Notes under the pieces: model-generated
What the model was told of the DNA's origin: nothing
Database searches by the model: none
What the model saw: the letters and a program-made list of their open reading frames with translations, nothing else
Shown: positions 35,624-42,240 of the stretch, piece by piece
Numbering within the stretch: the stretch's first letter is position 1
Layout of the letters: each line of letters begins with the position of its first letter
Assembly: GCA_039817825.1 (NCBI GenBank)
Contig: JBCBVA010000018.1
Coordinates: 1 to 42,240, forward strand
Origin: PCC-7336 sp039817825
Lineage (GTDB): Bacteria; Cyanobacteriota; Cyanobacteriia; Thermostichales; PCC-7336
DNA: 42,240 bases
Direction of reading: 5' to 3'
Made by a program: the position numbers and the translations under genes

Positions 35624-36358
35624 ATGATAGTCAGCCTCAAGCACGGGTTTGTGTTTCTATGCACGCCCAAATGCGCATCGTCCTCCGTTCATGCGGCCCT
35701 GGCCCCTTACGGAGAAATCGCCATCAAGACTCCTCCTCCCCTAAAGCACACGAAGTACCGGGATTACATTCGCTACATCCAGCCATACCTTATAGACAGG
35801 GTGAATGCTGAGCCCCTGGAAACAACCTGCATCGTTCGGGAGCCTGTTGACTGGCTGTACAGTTGGTACCGATTTAGGTCGCGTTACAAAGCTTTGGGGG
35901 AAGAGCAATCCACCGCAGAGATCGAATTTCCGGAATTTGTCGAAAGCTACATGTCTCCACACCCACCCAAGTACGCCTCCGATATGGGAGGTCAGTACAA
36001 CTTCGTCAGGAATGAAGCTGGAGACATCGGAGTCGACACCATCTTTGCGTTCGACAAGCTTGATGATTACGTTGCCTACATGAGTGCAAAGGTTGGGGCT
36101 GCGATTGAACTCAAAACGTTAAACACATCGCCCCAAAAACGCTACCAATCGAGTGGAGCGGCATTGGTAGAGTTGGTGCGCAACAAATTAAGGCGGGAGC
36201 TAAACATCAGACCGTCAACAGCCAATGTTGCCAAGCAGAACTACGGACTATCCGAAGGATTGTTGAGCGATGTTCGGGCGTTTATGGCAGATGACTTGCG
36301 AGTGTACGAACTGGCCAAACAAGCCAACCATCTCCAGGCAGTAGCCGCCCAGTCATAA
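35624..36358 (+). CDS. Sulfotransferase family protein
   Basis: This 244-residue enzyme is likely to move a sulfate group from PAPS to a carbohydrate or other acceptor. The 5'-phosphosulfate loop is LCTPKCASSSVHAAL near residues 11-25. The 3'-phosphate segment is CIVREPVDWLYSWYRFR near 67-83, with the Arg and Ser typical of this fold. The family is the short cytoplasmic sulfotransferase type seen in cyanobacteria. The ATG at 35624 is preferred, with AAGGA about eleven bases upstream; the frame is open further up without likeness. A sulfated polysaccharide is a possible product, but the polysaccharide locus is 17 kb away. Confidence 0.8.
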   Translation: MIVSLKHGFVFLCTPKCASSSVHAALAPYGEIAIKTPPPLKHTKYRDYIRYIQPYLIDRVNAEPLETTCIVREPVDWLYSWYRFRSRYKALGEEQSTAEIEFPEFVESYMSPHPPKYASDMGGQYNFVRNEAGDIGVDTIFAFDKLDDYVAYMSAKVGAAIELKTLNTSPQKRYQSSGAALVELVRNKLRRELNIRPSTANVAKQNYGLSEGLLSDVRAFMADDLRVYELAKQANHLQAVAAQS

Positions 36359-36515
36359 GCTCCCCAGTTGCAGGCTGCCCAGCTGTAACCGGGGAGAGAC
36401 GCGATCGCTATTCGGGGCACAGTGTAGTTTCATGCGGCAAGCTTTGATTGCCGCGCTTTGATGAATTCGAAGCAGATGCGAAAATCTAGTTACTGGAATG
36501 TCGGGAGACAGATCG

Positions 36516-36800
36516 ATGCCAAAGGCGATTTGGAACGGTGTAGTTGTGGCAGAGAGCGATCGCTGCGAAGTGGTGGAGGGGAATCAATACTTTCCGGAAG
36601 ATTCCATCAATCGCGAATATTTTCAGGACAGCAGCACCACCACAGTCTGCGGCTGGAAAGGGGTAGCCAACTATTACACGCTGGCCGTTAACGGCGACAC
36701 TAACACTGATGCTGCTTGGTACTACGCCGATCCCAAGCCTGCGGCAAATAAAATCAAGGGCCGCGTAGCCTTCTGGAAAGGAGTACAGGTGGAAGGCTAG
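36516..36800 (+). CDS. DUF427 family protein
   Basis: This 94-residue cytoplasmic protein matches the small beta-rich DUF427 family over its full length. MPKAIWNGVVVAES opens it, VEGNQYFPEDSINREYF follows, then VCGWKGVANYYTL, DAAWYYADPKPAA and GRVAFWKGVQVE. The conserved Cys-x-Trp-Lys-Gly segment is characteristic. The biochemical role of the family is not established. The ATG at 36516 has GGGAGA about eight bases upstream; an upstream in-frame start adds six residues with no likeness. Confidence 0.9.
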   Translation: MPKAIWNGVVVAESDRCEVVEGNQYFPEDSINREYFQDSSTTTVCGWKGVANYYTLAVNGDTNTDAAWYYADPKPAANKIKGRVAFWKGVQVEG

Positions 36801-36932
36801 CCTGCACCGTTATATTTGCCTCAATTGATCGCGATCGATTGACCGATATCGCTTGCCTGGGCGTGTTTGACTGGGCTTGCCGTTCGGCATCCTCAACTAC
36901 TAGGCTGGCGACGGCGTGCGCATGACAGTCAG

Positions 36933-37892
36933 ATGAGATACGCAATTATCGGCACAGGAGCGCTGGGTGGGTACTACGGTGCTCGTCTGCAACGCAGTGG
37001 AGCTGATGTTCACTTTCTACTGAATAGCGATTTCGATCGCGTCAAGACCCACGGCTTAGTCGTCGAATCCATTTACGGTGATTTTACGCTCCCTACGATG
37101 AGCGCCTATCGCGATGCGTCTGAGATGCCCCCCTGCGATGCGGTGGTCATTTGTCTCAAAACCACCCAAAATCACTTACTCCCTCAGCTCCTGCCGCCGC
37201 TGGCTGCTGATGCAGCCATCCTGACGTTGCAAAATGGCCTGAATGAAGAACCCGCGATTGCGACGCTATTGGCAGAGCGATTGGGCAAACCGGTGGGCAA
37301 TGCGGTTCGAGTCGCAGGAGGTACTGCCCACATCTGCTCCAATAAAATCGGCCCCGGCCACATTCGCCACTCCGACTACGGTCGCATCAACCTAGCGGCT
37401 CATGTCCCCGAGGGAGCGGCAAGGGAGATTCCCGATTGGCTGCGGGCGATCGCGAGCGATTTTGAGGCGGCGGGAATCGAGACATCGCTGTCGGAAAACT
37501 TGTTGGATGTGCGCTGGCACAAGCTGGTGTGGAACATTCCCTTTAACGGGTTGTCGGTAATTATCGATGCGAAAACCGACGCCATGATGGGCAACGAACA
37601 TACGCGATCGCTGTTGGAGCAGCTTATGCAGGAGGTGGTGGCAGGAGCCGCCGCCTACGACGTGGAGATTGCTCGGGACTTTGTACAGTTAATGCTGGAT
37701 AGCACTGCCGTGATGACCCCTTATCTGACCAGCATGAAATTGGATTTTGATAACCGCCGCCCCCTCGAAGTGGAGTCAATCTACGGCAATCCCATCCGAG
37801 CGGCGCAAGCACGAGGCGTGGCGATGCCCAAAACCGAGGCGCTGTATCAGCAGTTGTGCTTTTTAAACGAACGGAATTTGATTGAAGGTTGA
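36933..37892 (+). CDS. panE: 2-dehydropantoate 2-reductase (ketopantoate reductase)
   Basis: This 319-residue NADPH enzyme reduces ketopantoate to pantoate in pantothenate and coenzyme A synthesis. The Rossmann start IIGTGALGGYYGARLQRSG (about 5-23) matches the GxGxxG pattern. VVICLKTTQ near 72 and LQNGLNEE near 98 follow. The catalytic Lys lies in RWHKLVWNIPFN near 190, and the C-terminal helical domain holds the MKLDFDNRRPLEVESIYG motif near 270-287. The ATG at 36933 matches the family start. Some PanE-like proteins act on other 2-keto acids, so the substrate is likely but not certain. Confidence 0.9.
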   Translation: MRYAIIGTGALGGYYGARLQRSGADVHFLLNSDFDRVKTHGLVVESIYGDFTLPTMSAYRDASEMPPCDAVVICLKTTQNHLLPQLLPPLAADAAILTLQNGLNEEPAIATLLAERLGKPVGNAVRVAGGTAHICSNKIGPGHIRHSDYGRINLAAHVPEGAAREIPDWLRAIASDFEAAGIETSLSENLLDVRWHKLVWNIPFNGLSVIIDAKTDAMMGNEHTRSLLEQLMQEVVAGAAAYDVEIARDFVQLMLDSTAVMTPYLTSMKLDFDNRRPLEVESIYGNPIRAAQARGVAMPKTEALYQQLCFLNERNLIEG

Positions 37893-38012
37893 GCTGATAG
37901 TCGTGTCTTGCTGAGTAACGACGGTGCGTCGTAGAGGTCAATACCGCCTGCGGCCATACTGGAAAAGGATTCTCCTGCATCCCAGTCCATCACCTCACCC
38001 GCTCGTTCGTTT

Positions 38013-39230
38013 ATGCTCGACCTGCTTCTAATTGCCGTACTTGGATTTTTAGGAAGCTTTGGTCACTGCGTAGCGATGTGCGGCCCATTGGCCGTGGCCT
38101 TTTCTCTGTCTGCTAAAGGTGAAACTGGTTGGCGGCGTCAACTGGCATTTCATGGATTGCTGAACGCTGGGCGCATCCTCAGCTATTTGTTGGTGGGAGC
38201 GACGATTGGGGCCGTGAGTTCAGTGGCGATCGCAGGGGGGCAAGTGGCAGGGCTGGGTAGTGTGCTGCGGCGGCTGATGGCGGTTGTGACGGGACTGGCT
38301 CTGGTCTGGATCGGCTTGAGGCAGATTAATCCTCAGCTATTACCGACCATTCCCTTTGTGCATCCCATCGTGGGAGGCGGACTTCACGATCGCCTTAATC
38401 GGGCCATGACGCAGGCCTCCGAGCGATATCGCTGGTGGACACCGGCGCTGCTGGGAAGCATTTGGGGATTGATTCCCTGTGGTTTCCTGTACGTTGCGCA
38501 AATTAAGGCGGCCGAGACTGGAAAGCTGTGGCTGGGGGCTCTGACGATGCTGGCCTTTGGCTTGGGCACAGTACCGGCCATGCTGGCGATCGGGGTATCT
38601 GCATCGCGATTGAGTAGCGATCGCCGCAGTCAATTGTTTCGACTGGGGGGCTGGCTGACGTTCGTCATCGGCATCCTAACCCTAATGCGAGCGGGAGAGA
38701 GTAGTGGAGACTATGCCGCCTACGGTGCCGTGGTGTGCTTGGCGCTGGCGCTGGTCGCTCGCCCGATCCATCGAATTTGGCCATCCATCCTGACGTACCG
38801 ACGAGCAATTGGAGTGGGAGCATTTGTGTTGTCAGCGGCCCACGGGCTGCACGTGCTGGTTCATGGGTGGGATTGGAATGTACAGGCGGTGGCGTTTATG
38901 CTCCCCTCCCATCAATTCAGTATTGGTCTGGGGGCCGGAGCGATGGCTCTGATGCTGCCTGCGGCCGCGACTAGCTTCAACTGGGCTCAGAAGCGACTGG
39001 GCGCAGTCTGGCGGAAGCTGCACCTGTTGAGCGTTCCCGCCTTGGTGCTGTGCGCTGGACATGCGATCGCGATCGGGCCGCAATTTCTGGGCAGCAGTCA
39101 GCTGGGGTGGAGGAACTGGAGCTGTACCGGCGGATTAATTGCCGTCGTTGTGGCTGTTTTGCTGGCGAGGAGTCGCTGGTGTTGGACTATTTTTGCCGTG
39201 GAGGAACATTATGCCCCCCCTCTTAAATAA
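38013..39230 (+). CDS. SafE/TauE-like membrane protein fused to a ferric-reductase-like domain
   Basis: This 405-residue protein has an N-terminal TauE/SafE-type (UreH-like) domain of about six helices (residues 1-230). GSFGHCVAMCGPLAV at 14-28 has the paired Cys/Met residues often linked to metal handling, and SIWGLIPCGFLYVAQ lies near 150. The C-terminal half (about 240-390) has four or five helices with Tyr-Arg-Arg followed by SAAHGLHVLVHG, and later WRKLHLLSVPALVLCAGHAI. These paired His residues resemble haem ligands in ferric-reductase-like/MsrQ membrane domains. A role in metal or electron transfer is inference. The gene is 84 bp upstream of a glutathione transferase gene. Confidence 0.78.
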   Translation: MLDLLLIAVLGFLGSFGHCVAMCGPLAVAFSLSAKGETGWRRQLAFHGLLNAGRILSYLLVGATIGAVSSVAIAGGQVAGLGSVLRRLMAVVTGLALVWIGLRQINPQLLPTIPFVHPIVGGGLHDRLNRAMTQASERYRWWTPALLGSIWGLIPCGFLYVAQIKAAETGKLWLGALTMLAFGLGTVPAMLAIGVSASRLSSDRRSQLFRLGGWLTFVIGILTLMRAGESSGDYAAYGAVVCLALALVARPIHRIWPSILTYRRAIGVGAFVLSAAHGLHVLVHGWDWNVQAVAFMLPSHQFSIGLGAGAMALMLPAAATSFNWAQKRLGAVWRKLHLLSVPALVLCAGHAIAIGPQFLGSSQLGWRNWSCTGGLIAVVVAVLLARSRWCWTIFAVEEHYAPPLK

Positions 39231-39316
39231 GTATGCGACTAACACTCGACTGCTATTCGCTCGATCTGCTTGGTTGTTTGCCGACGATTATCGATCGCAA
39301 CTTTAAGGATTAAATG

Positions 39317-40009
39317 ATGACCATTGAACTGTATTACTGGACGACTCCCAACGGTCACAAAATCTCAATTTTCTTAGAAGAATCCCAACTCCCTTACACA
39401 ATATTCCCGGTCGATATTGGCAAGGGAGAGCAGTTTCAGCCAGAGTTTCTCAAGATCTCGCCCAATAATCGGATTCCAGCCATTGTCGATCGCGATCCGG
39501 CAGATGGTGGCGACTCCATTTCTGTCTTCGAGTCTGGGGCCATTCTGACGTACTTGGGGGAAAAGACCGGTCAGTTTCTACCAACTGACGTGCGTGCTAA
39601 AGCCGAAGTATTGCAATGGCTGAACTGGCAGATGGGAGGACTAGGACCAATGCTGGGGCAGAACCATCACTTCAGCCAATATGCGCCCGAGAAAATCCCT
39701 TATGCGATCGAACGCTACGTCAATGAAACCCACCGTTTGTATGGAGTGCTGAATAAACGGCTGGGCGATCGCGAGTTTGTGGCAGGAGACTATTCCATTG
39801 CCGATATGGCCATGTATCCCTGGATTGTCCCTCACAACAAGCAGGGGCAAAACCTAGATGATTTCTCTCATCTCAAACGCTGGTTTGAAACGATTTCCCA
39901 GCGACCTGCGGTGCAAGCAGCCTACGCAAAAGCCCAAAGTGTTAATTCGGGCACTGGAATGAGTGAAGATGCGAAAAAAATCCTGTTTGGACAGAGAGGA
40001 GATGGGTAA
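39317..40009 (+). CDS. Glutathione S-transferase family protein, YfcG/Nu-class-like
   Basis: This 230-residue protein has the thioredoxin-like N-terminal half (about 1-85), with LYYWTTPNGHKISIFLEE, the NNRIPAI cis-Pro loop near 50, and FESGAILTYLGEK near 75. The helical C-terminal half (about 90-210) has VAGDYSIADMAMYPW near 155. YfcG-like enzymes reduce disulfides using glutathione, and the TTPNGHK motif is diagnostic. A double ATG (39314 and 39317) follows AAGGA; the second has the better spacing. Its stop lies eight bases from the convergent MscS gene stop. It probably acts in the cytoplasm against oxidative stress. Confidence 0.9.
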   Translation: MTIELYYWTTPNGHKISIFLEESQLPYTIFPVDIGKGEQFQPEFLKISPNNRIPAIVDRDPADGGDSISVFESGAILTYLGEKTGQFLPTDVRAKAEVLQWLNWQMGGLGPMLGQNHHFSQYAPEKIPYAIERYVNETHRLYGVLNKRLGDREFVAGDYSIADMAMYPWIVPHNKQGQNLDDFSHLKRWFETISQRPAVQAAYAKAQSVNSGTGMSEDAKKILFGQRGDG

Positions 40010-40017
40010 AACCGGGG

Positions 40018-41874
40018 TTAGCGCTCTGTGGTGCGATCTCCGTTGGTGCGCTTCTGCTGTTCGATTAGCTGCTGGATTTCTGTCTCGTTGAGAGACTTAT
40101 CGACTGTCTTCAAAGGAGTCTCGAACCAAATGGAGCGCTGGGGAAATGGAATGGAAATACCGCAGCGATCGAAGGAATATTTCAGGCGGCGGCGGAACTC
40201 ACGGGCAACAGCCCATTGCTTCAGGGGCTGCGTGTCGATCCACAGACGAATAGTAACGCTATTGTCCCCGAAGGCATCCACCCCCAACATTTGCGGCTCG
40301 TTGACAATCAGCGATCGCCATTCTGGATCGCTGGCCATATCATTAGCCACTTGTTTAATGGTAGCGATGGCGAAGTCTAGATCGGTGTCATAAGCAACTT
40401 CAATCCCCAAATTTGCGCGGGAAAATCCGTTGGTTAGATTCTCAACAACTGAAATCGTACTGTTGGGCACCACAATCAGGTTTCCGTCTGCACTGCGCAA
40501 CCTAGTCACCCGCAAATTCAAGTCCTCAACCACTCCAGCAACACCACCAGTAGCAATCACATCCCCTTCACTAAATTGGTCTTCAAATAGAATAAAAAAA
40601 CCATTGAGGACATCTTTAACCAGGCTTTGAGAGGCGAATGAAACGGCAAGGCCAATCAAACCAGCACCAGCTAAGATCGGAGCCAAATTAATATTGATAG
40701 CAGCCAGAAACGCTAATACTCCGATTGACAGAATGACGGTTGCGCTCAGACTTTTTAATACCCCTGAAAAGGTTTTGAGACGGCTGGAGAGGCGAATCGA
40801 AGTGCCCCCCTTAAAATATTGTCCGCGACTTAAATTACTAAACAACCCGTTAATCGCCAGAAAACTGAGGCGAAATGCCGTATACGTCGCAATGATAATC
40901 AGTAAGACTTCGAGTGCAAATGTCGTGAACCAACGGAGTAAGTCGGTGGTAATGTAGCGGGTCTGGGGAAATAAGTTCAAGATGGCCAAGCCACCCGCCC
41001 CAATTGCTCCGATACGAACAATGTGCAGGGTAAGGCCAACGAAATCTCGGCGAAATTGCAACCGGCTTTTTTGATCGCGCCATCGCTGTCTGGCTGCCGC
41101 TCGTTCGGCTTCAAGGTCCTCATCAATATCTGCTGGGATATCTGTTTCTGAGGTTGATTCGAGGGTAGGGATAGGAATGGGCTCGGCAAATCCATCTAAT
41201 TGTTGGGTCAGGTATCCACCGGCTGTTCTATTCAAGCTGGATAGCAACCAGGCAACGGCTGCTACCCCTGCAGCAATTCCAGAGGCCCGCAAAGCAGCAG
41301 ATCGTAAATAGCCAGAGGTTCGCTCTTCAACCGCTCGGTTCAGCGCCCGACGAATATTGCTCACCATCGTGACCGCCGCAATGCGGGGACTATCCGCCCC
41401 CAACACCTGAGCATCTCGAGCGGTCACCGTCATTAGGTAGCGATCGCCCACTGTGATGATGGTCAACGACGACGTTTCGGATGCCCTCGTCTGAGTGACT
41501 TCGAGAGGGAGCGTCCCACTCACCACATCTCGGGCAATCTCCTTCAGCTGTCGTTCGATCTCGGCGGCCCGCTCGTTGACCGGTGAGGTTGACCCATCCC
41601 GATCGCCATCTCCAGAGATACTGGGTGCCGCCACCAATAGGACGCGACGGCCGTCCAGCAACACCCACCGAGTTTCGAGTGACGCATCGAACGTGTCCAA
41701 GATAGGACTGGCTAAATCGCTGAGACTATCGGTAATAGGATTACTGGGCTGTTGGGCATGGGTGTGAAGGGAAGACATCAGCGGTATTGAGAGCGCCCAT
41801 AGGGTGATGGCCACTATCAGCAATATTCCCCAACGAACAGCGATTGAGGAGCTACGTCGTACAAACCGTCCCAC
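40018..41874 (-). CDS. MscS-family mechanosensitive ion channel
   Basis: This 618-residue membrane protein should open under membrane tension to release solutes. An N-terminal hydrophobic segment ending near residue 40 (SLHTHAQ) looks like a signal peptide. A periplasmic domain (about 45-190) and further helices follow. The pore region is GAGLIGLAVSFASQSLVKDV near 405-425, then the beta domain FEDQFSEGDVI and VPNSTISVVENLTN. The cytoplasmic domain ends SIWFETPLK, and the last 30 residues are a charged tail. The start is GTG 41874 with AGGGAT about eight bases upstream. The long periplasmic region is typical of larger cyanobacterial MscS paralogues. Confidence 0.92.
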   Translation of the reverse strand: MGRFVRRSSSIAVRWGILLIVAITLWALSIPLMSSLHTHAQQPSNPITDSLSDLASPILDTFDASLETRWVLLDGRRVLLVAAPSISGDGDRDGSTSPVNERAAEIERQLKEIARDVVSGTLPLEVTQTRASETSSLTIITVGDRYLMTVTARDAQVLGADSPRIAAVTMVSNIRRALNRAVEERTSGYLRSAALRASGIAAGVAAVAWLLSSLNRTAGGYLTQQLDGFAEPIPIPTLESTSETDIPADIDEDLEAERAAARQRWRDQKSRLQFRRDFVGLTLHIVRIGAIGAGGLAILNLFPQTRYITTDLLRWFTTFALEVLLIIIATYTAFRLSFLAINGLFSNLSRGQYFKGGTSIRLSSRLKTFSGVLKSLSATVILSIGVLAFLAAININLAPILAGAGLIGLAVSFASQSLVKDVLNGFFILFEDQFSEGDVIATGGVAGVVEDLNLRVTRLRSADGNLIVVPNSTISVVENLTNGFSRANLGIEVAYDTDLDFAIATIKQVANDMASDPEWRSLIVNEPQMLGVDAFGDNSVTIRLWIDTQPLKQWAVAREFRRRLKYSFDRCGISIPFPQRSIWFETPLKTVDKSLNETEIQQLIEQQKRTNGDRTTER

Positions 41875-42021
41875 TCGTTTATCCCTTTGCTAAGGAGTAA
41901 TTTCGATCATGTTGCAGGCGTCAGGAACGAGCCACCAGACCGATCGAGAATATCGCCACAATCTTTACTGAATAGTACTTTTAGCTATGAAAGGGCTGAA
42001 CTTCACCCCAGTCAACTGGTT

Positions 42022-42240
42022 GCAGGTTTTACACATAATCGATCAAAACTGTCGACTCGCACGGCCAGCTTGATATAGCTGTTCCCATTCATGCCCTCCA
42101 TATTCTCTTTATCAACGAAAAATCAATCTAGCTCTCTACTACAGAGAACTAGGAGGATATGTTGAAGGTATGAATGGGAACAGCTATATCAAGCTGGCCG
42201 TGCGAGTCGACAGTTTTGATCGATTATGTGTAAAACCTGC
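42022..42240. repeat. Perfect 71-bp inverted repeat with 77-base spacer
   Basis: Bases 42022-42092 are the exact reverse complement of 42170-42240, the last base of the window. The spacer 42093-42169 continues an imperfect pairing for about 15 bases (CCCTCCATATTCTC against a region reading CTAGGAGGATATG). No ORF spans it. It could be a foldback or MITE element, a very long hairpin, or an assembly fold-back; the right arm may continue beyond the window. Confidence 0.9.

Overview
The window looks like cyanobacterial chromosome. HIP1-type octamers (GCGATCGC) are scattered through it. It carries heptanucleotide short tandem repeats of cyanobacterial type and a transaldolase with a C-terminal EF-hand pair, and most genes belong to typical cyanobacterial families. 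Species cannot be named from the sequence. I see no tRNA, rRNA or CRISPR array.

Layout. 1-3350: a short inverted repeat at the left edge, a double-domain phosphonate-type ABC permease (phnE), a small exported protein, and a broken second copy of the phnE tail. 3354-5192: an AT-rich zinc-finger protein of unknown role and a methyltransferase. 5246-6787: an ECF41-type sigma factor, its AhpD-like partner gene, and an exact match to the published ECF41 promoter pattern. 6988-7503: a secreted protein made of 24-residue tandem repeats. 7790-18848, all on the minus strand: an exopolysaccharide locus with a WecG/TagA/CpsF transferase, Wzz/BY-kinase, Wzy-like polymerase, two GT2 and one GT4 glycosyltransferases, and a PglK/MsbA-like ABC exporter. 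19665-22037: cobM and an SbcD-like nuclease. 22097-23920: a cation/proton antiporter with a universal-stress domain, flanked by inverted heptamer repeats. 24461-25642: transaldolase. 25909-26885: a graveyard with an ISAs1-family transposase remnant, a palindromic dispersed repeat and the C-terminal stub of an RNA-repair Pnkp. 27027-30147: DUF4126 protein, FHA protein and PMT-type mannosyltransferase. 30210-34819, minus strand: purA, an FKBP-type prolyl isomerase, a second copy of the dispersed repeat and a second-type EF-G. 35624-41874: sulfotransferase, DUF427 protein, ketopantoate reductase, a SafE/ferric-reductase-like fusion, a glutathione transferase and an MscS channel. The right edge is a perfect 71-bp inverted repeat.

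Functional themes: surface polysaccharide assembly and export dominates (7790-18848). The PMT enzyme and the sulfotransferase could modify exported products. ECF41/AhpD, the GST and possibly the SafE fusion suggest redox stress handling. Most other genes are housekeeping. The least explained items are the 24-residue repeat protein, the two-copy palindromic repeat (possibly a solo IS200/IS605 right end or omega-RNA-like element), the Pnkp stub, and the large inverted repeat at the right edge.
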